Shown here: positions 42,871-50,795 of the stretch, piece after piece
How the letters are laid out: every line of letters begins with the position of its first letter
Position numbering within the stretch: the first letter of the stretch is position 1
Assembly: GCF_900105065.1 (NCBI RefSeq)
Contig: NZ_LT629749.1
Location: 3,968,001-4,032,000 of the forward strand
Length of the DNA stretch: 64,000 nt
Direction: 5' to 3'
Source of the DNA: Friedmanniella luteola
GTDB lineage: Bacteria > Actinomycetota > Actinomycetes > Propionibacteriales > Propionibacteriaceae
Program-made: the position numbers and the translations under genes
The notes under the pieces: generated by a model
Databases searched by the model: none
What the model was told of the DNA's origin: nothing
What the model saw: the letters and a program-made list of their open reading frames with translations, nothing else

Positions 42871-43714
42871 CGCTCCTCTGCACGAAGCCGTCCGCGATCA
42901 GCGCGAGCGACAGCCCGGTGACGACGACGGCCAGCCCCGGCACCGCGGCCAGGTACCACTTGGTCAGGATGAAGGCCTGCCCCTCCTGGATCATCGAGCC
43001 CCAGTCGGGGGTGGGCGGCGGCACCCCGAGCCCCAGGTAGCCGAGCGTGACGATGGCCAGGATGCAGAGCACGACGTCGCTCATCGCGAAGACGAACGCC
43101 TGCAGCATCACGTTCGGCAGCAGGTGGCGCAGCAGGATGCGCCAGGTCGGCAGGCCGCTGGCCCGCGCGGCCAGCGCGTACTCCTGCTCCTTGGCCACCA
43201 GCACCTCACCCCGGACGATCCGGGCGTAGGCCACCCAGCCGACGAGGGTGATCGCGATGTAGATGCTCGAGGTGCCCGAGCCGAGTGCGAAGACGAGGGC
43301 GATGACCAGCACGAAGAATGGGAAGGCCACGACCATGTCGACGACGCGCATCAGCACCAGGTCGAACCAGCCGCCGAACCAGCCGGCCAGCAGCCCCAGG
43401 GTGGTGCCGATGAGGAACGGGAACAGGACGGCCAGCGCCCCGACCCGCAGGTCGACGCGGGCTCCGTACAGCAGCCGGGCGAACACGTCGCGACCCAGCT
43501 GGTCGGTGCCGAGCAGGTGCCCGTCGCCGGGCGGCAGCAGCGACTTCGTCAGGTCCTGCTGGATCGGGTCCCAGCTGGTCAGCAGGGGCGCGCAGACCGC
43601 CGCGAGGACGATGAGGGTCAGCAGCACCAGGCCGGCGGTCAGCGTCCGGTTGAGCCGCAGGGGCGCGGTGAGGGTGGCCCGCCGCGAGCGGGCGGTCAGG
43701 ATCGCGGCGCTCAT
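42863..43714 (-). CDS. Dipeptide-type ABC transporter permease (DppC-like)
   Basis: A 283-residue permease with an N-terminal membrane segment, the conserved HLLGTDQLGRDVFARLLYGA region, and a binding-protein-dependent transport domain with the EAA loop (EYALAARASGLPTWRILLRH). Five to six membrane helices are visible. The ATG at 43714 overlaps the upstream permease stop. It pairs with the DppB-like subunit. Confidence 0.94.
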   Translation of the reverse strand: MSAAILTARSRRATLTAPLRLNRTLTAGLVLLTLIVLAAVCAPLLTSWDPIQQDLTKSLLPPGDGHLLGTDQLGRDVFARLLYGARVDLRVGALAVLFPFLIGTTLGLLAGWFGGWFDLVLMRVVDMVVAFPFFVLVIALVFALGSGTSSIYIAITLVGWVAYARIVRGEVLVAKEQEYALAARASGLPTWRILLRHLLPNVMLQAFVFAMSDVVLCILAIVTLGYLGLGVPPPTPDWGSMIQEGQAFILTKWYLAAVPGLAVVVTGLSLALIADGFVQRSGR

Positions 43715-44652
43715 CCGAGCTCCACCCGCGGGTCCAGGACGCCGTGCGCGACGTCGGTCAGCAGGTTGATGATCACGACCATGATCGCGAACACGAGCGT
43801 GACCCCCTGCACCACCGGGAAGTCCCGGTTGAAGATCGAGTCGAGCATGAGCGTGCCCATGCCGGGCAGCGCGAACACCCGCTCGACGACGAGGGTGCTC
43901 CCCACCAGGTAGGCGATGTTGACGCCCAGCACGGTGATCGAGGACACGGACGCGTTGCGGAGCGTGTGCCCGATGATCACCCGCCGGTGGCTGAGCCCCT
44001 TCGCCCGGGCCGTGACGACGTAGTCGCTGTCGAGGACGCCGATCATGGACGTCCGCAGGCTCCGGATGAGGATCGGGGTCAGGGCCAGGGCCACCGTCAG
44101 GCCGGGCAGCACGATGGAGCTGACGTGCTGGGCCGGCGTGGTGCCGAAGCCCGCGACGGGGAAGGCCTTGATCTTGAGCCCGAACAGCAGCACGAGCATG
44201 ATCCCGACCCAGAAGGCCGGCATGCCGAGCCCGATCAGCGGGAGGGCCCGGATCAGCTGGTCGGCCGCGCTGCCCCGCCGGCTGGCGGCCAGCACGGCCA
44301 GCGGCACGCTGATCGCCAGCGCGATCAGGGTGGCCGCGACCAGCAGCCAGAGGGTGGCCGGCAGCCGGCCGGCGACCAGCTCGCTGACGTCGGCGTCGTA
44401 GAAGAACGAGCGTCCGAGGTCTCCGTGCAGGAGCCGGCCGAGGAAGTCCAGGTACTGCTGCCAGATGGGCTGGTCCAGGCCGAACTCACGGTGCAGCGCG
44501 GCCACGGACTCGTCGGTGGCGCGGACGCCGAGCAGCGTCCGGGCCGGGTCCCCCGGCACCAGGTGGATCATGAAGAACACGATCAGCGAGATGCCGAACA
44601 GGACGGGCACCATCGCCACCAGGCGCCGGAGGACGTAGACCAGGTGCCTCAT
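43711..44652 (-). CDS. Dipeptide-type ABC transporter permease (DppB-like)
   Basis: A 313-residue permease. It starts MRHLVYVLRRLVAMVPVLFG, which is typical of DppB/OppB, contains FFMIHLVPGDPA, and has an EAA loop (DYVVTARAKGLSHRRVIIGH). Six membrane helices are evident. The ATG at 44652 lies 55 bases after the binding-protein stop, with a strong hairpin between. Confidence 0.94.
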   Translation of the reverse strand: MRHLVYVLRRLVAMVPVLFGISLIVFFMIHLVPGDPARTLLGVRATDESVAALHREFGLDQPIWQQYLDFLGRLLHGDLGRSFFYDADVSELVAGRLPATLWLLVAATLIALAISVPLAVLAASRRGSAADQLIRALPLIGLGMPAFWVGIMLVLLFGLKIKAFPVAGFGTTPAQHVSSIVLPGLTVALALTPILIRSLRTSMIGVLDSDYVVTARAKGLSHRRVIIGHTLRNASVSSITVLGVNIAYLVGSTLVVERVFALPGMGTLMLDSIFNRDFPVVQGVTLVFAIMVVIINLLTDVAHGVLDPRVELG

Positions 44653-44653
44653 G

Positions 44654-44685
44654 CCGTCCGTCCCCCTGCGCGAGGGGACGGACGG
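44654..44685 (-). terminator. Intra-operon hairpin between binding protein and permease
   Basis: CCGTCCGTCCCC and GGGGACGGACGG are perfect 12-base inverted repeats with an 8-base loop, lying in the 55-base gap after the binding-protein gene. Such stems protect upstream mRNA or partly terminate, giving more binding protein than permease. Its strength here suggests the same. Confidence 0.65.
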
Positions 44686-44707
44686 GTCGTCGAGGCGTCG
44701 GTGGCGA

Positions 44708-46249
44708 TCACTGGGTCAACGTCACGTCCTCGAGGTGGTAGTTCCCGGTCGGGTAGACCTGGAACCCCTGCACCTTCGTGCTGTAGGAGTAGCTGAAGGG
44801 CGAGTAGTAGAGGAAGGCGAGGAACGCGTCCTCGGCGGCCTGCTCCTGGATGGCGCTGTACAGCTCCTGCCGGCCGGCGTCGTCGAAGGTCTGCTGCGCC
44901 TTCTTGGTGTTCGCGATCACCTGGGCGTTGCGGTAGCTGGTGTAGAACGAGCGGCTGCCGGCGTCCGGGTCCACGGCGAACGTGACGAGCTCGTCCGGGT
45001 CGGCGATGTCCATCGTCCAGTAGGAGTGGCTGATCTGGTACTTCTGCGCGTTCTGCAGGTCGCGGGCCGCGCTCGGGTCGGTGTTCTGGATCTTGACCGT
45101 GATGCCCAGCTCCTTGAGCGAGGACTGCAGCACCTGGGCGATCGCGGCGTCGGTGGAGTCACCGGAGGACGCGAGGAAGGTCGTCTCGAACCCGTCCGGC
45201 ACGCTCGACTTGGCCAGCTCCTCCTTGGCCTTGGCCATGTCGTACTGCAGGCCCGGCGTGGCCGGGTCGTAGAAGGGCACGTTCGGCATCAGGAACGAGT
45301 TCGCCGGGGTGCCGTTGCCGAACAGCAGCGTCTTGACCAGGGCCTCGCGGTCGATGGCGTAGGAGATCGCCCGGCGGACGTGCACGTCGTCGTACGGCTT
45401 CTCGTTCTGGTTCATCATGATGTAGTCGGTCTTGGTGCTGGGGAACAGCGTGACCGTGACGCCCGGCTGGCCCTTGAGCTGCTCGACGCTGGAGAACGGC
45501 GGCGCCTGGTTGATCTGGGCCTGGCCGCCCTGGATCTGCACGGTGCGGGCGTTGTCGTCGGGGACGACCTTCCAGGTGACGCTGTCCAGGGCCGGCTTGC
45601 CGGTGTCCCAGTAGGTCGGGTTCTTGGCCAGCTTGATCTCGCTGCCCTTGGTCCAGTGGTCCCACACGAACGGGCCGGTGCCGATCGGCGCCTGGTAGAA
45701 CTCGTCCTTGCTCTTGCCGGCGTAGTCCTTGGGCAGCACGGCGTTGTTGAAGTTCGCCAGGTCCGCCAGCAGCGGCGCCCACGGGTACTTGGTCTTGATC
45801 ACGACGGTGGCCGGGTCGGGCGCGGTGACCGTCTTGATCGCCACGTCCAGGAACTCCCACCCGCCCTCGGTGGCGCGGGCCTTGTCGAGGGAGAACTTGA
45901 CGTCCTCCGACGTCATCGGCTGGCCGTTGCTGAAGGTGACGCCCTGCTTGAGCTTGAAGGTCCAGGTCAGCTTGTCGTCGGAGACGGTGTGGCTCTCGGC
46001 CAGCAGGGGCTGCACGCTCTTGCCGTCCGGGGTCACCTCGTAGAGGGACTCGAACATCTGCTGGAACACCCAGATCGAGTCGTTGCTGAAGACGGTGGTG
46101 TTGTCCATCGACAGGGAGTCGCCGGCGCGGACGATGGTCAGGTCCCCACCGGTCCCGTCGGCGTTGGCCGTGGAGCCGGTGGAGCCGTTGTCGCTGCAGG
46201 CGGCGAGCACCAGCACAGCGGCGGCGAGGAGGGCGATGGGCTTGCGCAA
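44708..46249 (-). CDS. Dipeptide-type (family 5) ABC substrate-binding lipoprotein
   Basis: A 513-residue binding protein. It has a lipoprotein signal ending VLVLAAC, then WTFKLKQGVTFSNGQPMTSE, GTGPFVWDHWTKGSE and VRRAISYAIDREALVKTLLF, all typical of family 5. The start is TTG at 46249, supported by GGAGG five bases upstream. It is gene 1 of an eleven-gene operon and is probably regulated through the site at 46295-46309. The cargo may be a peptide, an opine-like compound or another amide. Confidence 0.94.
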   Translation of the reverse strand: MRKPIALLAAAVLVLAACSDNGSTGSTANADGTGGDLTIVRAGDSLSMDNTTVFSNDSIWVFQQMFESLYEVTPDGKSVQPLLAESHTVSDDKLTWTFKLKQGVTFSNGQPMTSEDVKFSLDKARATEGGWEFLDVAIKTVTAPDPATVVIKTKYPWAPLLADLANFNNAVLPKDYAGKSKDEFYQAPIGTGPFVWDHWTKGSEIKLAKNPTYWDTGKPALDSVTWKVVPDDNARTVQIQGGQAQINQAPPFSSVEQLKGQPGVTVTLFPSTKTDYIMMNQNEKPYDDVHVRRAISYAIDREALVKTLLFGNGTPANSFLMPNVPFYDPATPGLQYDMAKAKEELAKSSVPDGFETTFLASSGDSTDAAIAQVLQSSLKELGITVKIQNTDPSAARDLQNAQKYQISHSYWTMDIADPDELVTFAVDPDAGSRSFYTSYRNAQVIANTKKAQQTFDDAGRQELYSAIQEQAAEDAFLAFLYYSPFSYSYSTKVQGFQVYPTGNYHLEDVTLTQ

Positions 46250-46294
46250 GAGATCCTCCGAGACAGGGTGGGCGAACGCAGGTGCTCAACCTAA

Positions 46295-46309
46295 GGCTGA
46301 TATGTCAGG
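46295..46309 (-). promoter_or_regulatory. Candidate FCD/GntR operator, copy 1
   Basis: GGCTGATATGTCAGG contains CTGA-N4-TCAG dyad symmetry and matches the site at 53378-53392 at 12 of 15 positions in the same orientation. It lies 46 bases upstream of the transporter operon start and 61 bases upstream of the divergent fusion gene, so it could control both. The AT-rich core stands out in this genome. Confidence 0.45.
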
Positions 46310-46369
46310 AGTAGATCACGGCCGTGTAACAGGTGGGTGGCGGCGTCGGGACCCCTCCGACCGGCTGCC

Positions 46370-48568
46370 ATGCTGCGGGACGTGCAGACCGTGGTGATCG
46401 GGGCCGGGGCCGTCGGGGGCACCGTGGCGGCCCATCTCGTCGAGGCCGGGGAGGACGTGCTGCTCTGCGACGTCGACCCCGTGCACGTCGACGCCCTGAA
46501 CGCGCACGGCCTGCGGGTCGTGGGGCCCGTGCGGGAGCTGACCGTGCCCGTCCGGGCCGCACTGCCCGCCGACCTGCCCGACCGGGTCGAGCGGGCGGTG
46601 GTCGCCGTGAAGTCCCACCACACCGCCGACGCCGCGGCCCTGCTGCGGCACCGGCTGGCTCCCGAGGGGCACGTGCTCTCGCTGCAGAACGGGATGACGA
46701 CGCCGGCCCTGGCGGAGGCCGTGGGCGCCGACCGGGTGGTGGTCGGCTTCGTGAACTTCGGGGCGGACCTGCTGGAGCCGGGCGTGGTGCTGCTGGGCAA
46801 CGTCGCGACCGTCCGCGTCGGCGAGCCGTCGGGGCCCGTCACCGACCGGGTGCGGGCGTGGGCGCGCCGGCTGCCCTGGGCGGAGGCCACCGACAACATC
46901 GACGGCTACCGGTGGAGCAAGGAGGCCTACGGCGCCATGCTCTTCGCCACCGCCGTCTCCGACCTCACGATCGCCGACGCCCTCGCCGATCCCCGGTACC
47001 GCCCGCTGATGCTGGGGCTGGCCCGCGAGGTGGTGGGGCTGGCCCGGGCGCAGCACCCACCCGTCCGGCTCGAGGCGTTCGACGGCTTCGACCCGGACGA
47101 CCTCGAGGGGTCGCTGGACCGCCTCGTCCGCTTCAACCGGGCCAGCGCCAAGGTCCGGACGGGCGTCTACCGCGACCTCGCCGTCCGGCACCGCAGGACC
47201 GAGGTGGACGACCTGGCCGGGCTCGGCGGCCGGCTGACCGGTCACGTCGTCGCCGTGGTCCGCGCGATCGAACGGGGCGCGCGGCGCTGCGAGGTGGCCA
47301 ACCTCGACCTGCTCGCCGCCCACGAGCGGCTGGAGCGGCTCGGCCGGCCGCTGCACGCCGTCGTCCGGGCGCTGCCGGCTCCCGCCCGGGCGGCCGACGG
47401 GCCGCTGCTGGGGGTGCCGGTGGCGGTCAAGGACATGATGGACGTCGCCGGGGTGCCGCGCGGCAACGGCAACCCGCGCGCGATGCTCGAGCCGCCCGCC
47501 ACCACCGACGCGCCCGTCGTCGCCCGGCTGCGGGCGGCCGCCGCGGACGTCTTCGCCACCGCCAGCCTGCTGGAGTACGCGGCCGGGGCCCCGCACCCGG
47601 ACCTCCCCGAGGCCCGGCTGCCCGTCGACCCCACCCGCACCGCCGGTGGGTCCAGCGGCGGCTCGGCCGCGCTGGTCGCCGCCGGCGTCTGCCCCGCCGC
47701 GCTGGGCACCGATACCGGCGGTTCGATCCGGATCCCGGCCGCCTACGTCGGCTGCGTCGGGTTCAAGCCGAGCCACGGCGTCGTCCCGGTCGACGGGGTG
47801 ACCGCGCTGTCCCCGTCGCTCGACCACGTGGGCGTGCTGGCGGCCGACGTCGCCACCGCCGCACGGGTGCTGGCGGTGCTCGGCGACGTCCGACCCGGAG
47901 CGCCCCGGCGGGCGGTGGACCTGCGCCTCGGGCTGCTGCGGGCCGAGCTGGACGACCCGCGGGTCGAGCCGGGCGTGCGGGCCGCGCTGGAGGCGGGTCT
48001 GCAGCGCCTGGTCGCCGCCGGGGTCACCCTCGTCGACGTCGACGCCGCACCCCTGCAGGCGCTGCACCCGACCTTCGAACCCATCCTCCTGTTCGAGGCC
48101 TGGGCCGAGCACGGGGAGCGGGCCACGGCTGATCCCACCTGGTTCGGCCCCGACACCGACCGGCTGCTCCGGCTCGGCGCCACCGTGGCGCCGTCGACCT
48201 ACCGGGCCGCCCTCGACCGGCGGGCCGCCCTGCTGCCCGCCGCCGACGCGGTGCTGGACGGCCTGGACGGGCTGCTCGGGCCGGCGGTCGCCTTCGTCGC
48301 CCCGACGGGCACCCCGCTGCTCGACTCGCCGGAGGGCGAGCTGGAAGGGCTGTTCTCGATGACGGCGAACCTCACGGGCCAGCCGGCGCTGTCGCTGCCC
48401 TGCGGCGACGCCGGCGGCCTGCCCGTCGGGCTGCAGCTGGCCGGCCGGCGCGGCGACGACGCCGGGCTGCTGGCGGTGGCCGCGGTGGTGGAGCAGGTGC
48501 TGGTCGGTTCCCCGCGCCCTGGGCCCGGTCCGCGGCGCCCTGGGCCCGTCGGAGGGCACGCCCGGTGA
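46370..48568 (+). CDS. Ketopantoate reductase-like and amidase fusion protein
   Basis: A 732-residue fusion. Residues about 1-315 are a ketopantoate reductase/ApbA-type NADP-dependent reductase: VVIGAGAVGGTVAAHL (11-16 is GxGxxG), SLQNGM (108 is Asn) and WSKEAYGAM with the likely catalytic Lys184. Residues about 325-720 are an amidase-signature hydrolase with the Ser-cisSer-Lys triad: Lys354 (VPVAVKDM), Ser428/429 (AGGSSGGS) and Ser452 (TDTGGSIRIP). The join lies in LDLLAAHERLERLGRPLHAV, without loss of either core. The ATG at 46370 is preferred, with GTG at 46382 possible. The SDR gene overlaps its stop. The C-terminal tail is proline/glycine repeats encoded by a 21-base repeat. Confidence 0.85.
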   Translation: MLRDVQTVVIGAGAVGGTVAAHLVEAGEDVLLCDVDPVHVDALNAHGLRVVGPVRELTVPVRAALPADLPDRVERAVVAVKSHHTADAAALLRHRLAPEGHVLSLQNGMTTPALAEAVGADRVVVGFVNFGADLLEPGVVLLGNVATVRVGEPSGPVTDRVRAWARRLPWAEATDNIDGYRWSKEAYGAMLFATAVSDLTIADALADPRYRPLMLGLAREVVGLARAQHPPVRLEAFDGFDPDDLEGSLDRLVRFNRASAKVRTGVYRDLAVRHRRTEVDDLAGLGGRLTGHVVAVVRAIERGARRCEVANLDLLAAHERLERLGRPLHAVVRALPAPARAADGPLLGVPVAVKDMMDVAGVPRGNGNPRAMLEPPATTDAPVVARLRAAAADVFATASLLEYAAGAPHPDLPEARLPVDPTRTAGGSSGGSAALVAAGVCPAALGTDTGGSIRIPAAYVGCVGFKPSHGVVPVDGVTALSPSLDHVGVLAADVATAARVLAVLGDVRPGAPRRAVDLRLGLLRAELDDPRVEPGVRAALEAGLQRLVAAGVTLVDVDAAPLQALHPTFEPILLFEAWAEHGERATADPTWFGPDTDRLLRLGATVAPSTYRAALDRRAALLPAADAVLDGLDGLLGPAVAFVAPTGTPLLDSPEGELEGLFSMTANLTGQPALSLPCGDAGGLPVGLQLAGRRGDDAGLLAVAAVVEQVLVGSPRPGPGPRRPGPVGGHAR
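48514..48557. repeat. 21-base repeat at the end of the fusion gene
   Basis: Two units start at 48514 and 48535 (GCGCCCTGGGCCCG...), at the same 21-base spacing as the array at 41660-41745. The terminal element at 48535-48557 matches the one at 41723-41745 at 20 of 23 positions. It encodes the PRPGPGPRRPGPVGG tail, outside the amidase fold. Confidence 0.75.
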
Positions 48569-49281
48569 GCGGGCTCGCCGGGAAGGTCGCGCTGGTCACC
48601 GGGACTGCGCACGGGATCGGGGCGGCGATCGCCGCGGCGCTCGCGGCGGACGGGGCGACGGTGCACGGCGTCGACCGCGTCCCCGCGCCCGGCGTCGAGC
48701 CGCTGGACGTCACCGACGCCGCCGCGGTGGCGGCCTTCGTCGCGCGGGTCGGTCCCGTGGACGTGCTGGTCAACAACGCGGGCGGGGTGGCCGGCCAGAC
48801 GGGTCGACCGGTCGAGGAGGTGACGGACGAGGACTGGCGGGCCGTCGTCGACGCCAACCTGACCAGCACCTTCGTCTGCACCCGGGCCGTCGTCCCCGGC
48901 ATGAAGGCCCGCGGCTGGGGCCGGGTCGTCAACATCTCCTCGGGGGCGGGCCGCAGCGTGAGCCTCACCGGCATCCAGGCCTACGCCAGCGCCAAGGCCG
49001 GGCAGATCGGCTTCACCCGGCAGATGGCGCACGAGCTCGGCCGGTTCGGGATCACCGTCAACTGCATCGCGCCGGGCTTCGTGCTCTCCAACCCGAGCAC
49101 GGAGGCGCAGTGGGAGAGCTACGGGGAGGAGGGCCAGGCCGCCCTGCTCGCCGGGATCGCCGTCCGCCGGCTGGGCACCCCGGCCGACATCGCCCACGGC
49201 GTCCGGTTCTTCACCGCCGAGGCCTCGTCCTGGGTGACCGGGCAGACCATCGCCGTCGACGGCGGCCACGGGATCTTCTGA
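48565..49281 (+). CDS. Short-chain dehydrogenase/reductase
   Basis: A 238-residue SDR: TGTAHGIG cofactor motif, NNAGGV, and an active site of SSGAGRSVSLTGIQAYASAKAG (Ser, Tyr, Lys), ending AVDGGHGIF. The GTG at 48565 overlaps the fusion gene stop by GTGA, so the two are translationally coupled. It is the fourth SDR of the cluster and likely works on the same compound family. Confidence 0.9.
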   Translation: MSGLAGKVALVTGTAHGIGAAIAAALAADGATVHGVDRVPAPGVEPLDVTDAAAVAAFVARVGPVDVLVNNAGGVAGQTGRPVEEVTDEDWRAVVDANLTSTFVCTRAVVPGMKARGWGRVVNISSGAGRSVSLTGIQAYASAKAGQIGFTRQMAHELGRFGITVNCIAPGFVLSNPSTEAQWESYGEEGQAALLAGIAVRRLGTPADIAHGVRFFTAEASSWVTGQTIAVDGGHGIF

Positions 49282-49327
49282 GGCCGGCTCGGAGCGAGGC
49301 CGTCGCCGCGCCGGCCCAGCCCGGGCG

Positions 49328-49972
49328 TCAGCGGGCGAAGAGGTCCTGCAGCAGCTCCCGCGACGAGCCGACGTGGTGCCGCATGGCCTTCTCGGCGGCC
49401 TCGGAGTCGCGGGCCTCGAGCGCGGCCAGCAGGTCGGCGTGGGAGAGCATGCTGGAGGGCTGCGTCGGCCGGCTCGACCAGTACGAGCGCCAGAAGCGGA
49501 GGTTGTGCTGCAGCAACCGGCCGGCGGCGTCCTCGAGCAGGCCGTTGCCGGCCATCTGGACCAGGAACCGGTGGATCTCGTGGTCGTCGTGGAGGTACTC
49601 CGTCCACCCGTCGACCGAGCGGGCCCGGTCGGCGGCCTCGACCAGCTCGCGCAGCCGCGCCAGGTCGGCGTCGGTGGCCCTCCGGGCGGCGATGTAGGCG
49701 ACGCCGCACTCCACGGCCTCCCGCGCCTCGAACATGTCGAGGACGTCCTCCAGGGTCACCGGCGTGACGAACGTCCCCCGCCGCGGCACGACGGTGACGA
49801 ACCGGTCGCCGCAGAGGCGGGCGATGGCCTCCCGGACGGGCATCCGGCCGAAGCCGATGTCGAGGGAGAGCTGGACCTCGTTGACCACCGCGCCCGGGGG
49901 GAGCCGGAGGTCGAGGATCATCTCGAGGAGCACGTCGTAGGCCCGGTCGCTGGCGCGCGGGGAGGCGGTCAC
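49328..49972 (-). CDS. GntR-family regulator, FCD type
   Basis: A 214-residue regulator. The winged helix lies at residues about 10-75 (LPPGAVVNEVQLSLDIGFGR, MPVREAIARLCGDRFV), followed by an FCD ligand-binding domain with metal-binding histidines and Asp/Arg (EAREAVECGVAYIAARRATD, HDDHEIHRFLVQMAGN, SHADLLAAL, MRHHV). FCD regulators usually sense carboxylic acids. The GTG at 49972 lies seven bases after the amidotransferase stop, making it gene 4 of the glutamine-synthetase-like operon. It is the best candidate to bind the sites at 46295 and 53378. Confidence 0.9.
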   Translation of the reverse strand: MTASPRASDRAYDVLLEMILDLRLPPGAVVNEVQLSLDIGFGRMPVREAIARLCGDRFVTVVPRRGTFVTPVTLEDVLDMFEAREAVECGVAYIAARRATDADLARLRELVEAADRARSVDGWTEYLHDDHEIHRFLVQMAGNGLLEDAAGRLLQHNLRFWRSYWSSRPTQPSSMLSHADLLAALEARDSEAAEKAMRHHVGSSRELLQDLFAR

Positions 49973-49979
49973 GCCGACC

Positions 49980-50747
49980 TCAGCCCGCCGCCGCGACGTC
50001 GCGGGGCACCGGGGTCGCGACCGGGACGACCGAGGTCTGCAGCGTGCTCCGGTCGACGACCAGCATCTGACCGTTGCGCACCGCGCTCCATCCCGTGCTG
50101 TCGGTCCAGCCCGTCGAGGTGACGACGACGCGGTCGCCGCTGCGCCGGTGCAGCAGGGTGAAGTAGTCCGGGTCGGCGTCGGCCGCGGGGTCGTGGGAGG
50201 AGACAGCGTACAGATGGCTCGGCGTCAGGAGCAGTGCGTTCAGGCTGCTGACGACAGCGCCGCTCGCGACCACCGCCTCGACCGTCCGGATCAGCGCGGT
50301 CCCCGGCTCCTCCTCCCGCATCCGCGAGCGGAGCGCCAGGAAGTAGCGCTCGCTGTCGGTCGTGCCCCGGCGCTCGCCCGCCAGCTCGGGCGCCACCAGG
50401 GCGTCCAGGGCGGCCGGCGGCTTGACCGACCCGTTGTGCGCGAAGGCGACCGTGCCGTCGGTGAAGGGGTGGGTGTTGTCGGGGCCCACGGCCAGGCCCA
50501 GCGTCGCCCATCGGAGGTGGGTGATGGCGGCGACGGCTGGCTCGCCGGCGGCCAGGGCGCCCAGCGCCGGGCTGGTCAGCGCCGAACCCGCCTCCCTGCG
50601 CACGCGCAGGTCCGCCCCCGAGCTCCAGGCGTGCCCCCAGCCGTCGCCGTGCTTGCGGGCGAGGGCGAAGAAGTCGTCACGACGGTCGGCGAGGACCTCG
50701 TCGATGGTCACCGGCGTGCGGGACACCGATCCGAGCAGGCGGCACAT
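49980..50747 (-). CDS. Class II glutamine amidotransferase / gamma-glutamyl hydrolase-like
   Basis: A 255-residue Ntn-type class II amidotransferase domain protein. After removal of Met1 the nucleophile would be Cys2 (MCRLLG). The GDGWGHAW, THLRWATLG, HPFTDGTVAFAHNGS and RGTTDSE segments are the glutamine-binding and oxyanion elements. Stand-alone members include EgtC, which hydrolyses a gamma-glutamyl amide, so a hydrolase role is plausible. Its place after a glutamine-synthetase-like ligase and a FluG-type amidohydrolase suggests removal of a gamma-glutamyl group. Confidence 0.88.
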   Translation of the reverse strand: MCRLLGSVSRTPVTIDEVLADRRDDFFALARKHGDGWGHAWSSGADLRVRREAGSALTSPALGALAAGEPAVAAITHLRWATLGLAVGPDNTHPFTDGTVAFAHNGSVKPPAALDALVAPELAGERRGTTDSERYFLALRSRMREEEPGTALIRTVEAVVASGAVVSSLNALLLTPSHLYAVSSHDPAADADPDYFTLLHRRSGDRVVVTSTGWTDSTGWSAVRNGQMLVVDRSTLQTSVVPVATPVPRDVAAAG

Positions 50748-50795
50748 GGGATCTCCTGGGGGAGGCGACGACGGGGGTCGTCGCGAGGTCCGAGG

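Noticed and set aside
46316-48559. A 747-codon minus-strand open frame over the fusion gene
   Set aside because: Its translation is Gly/Arg/Gln-rich noise, while the plus strand encodes two intact enzyme domains with catalytic residues.
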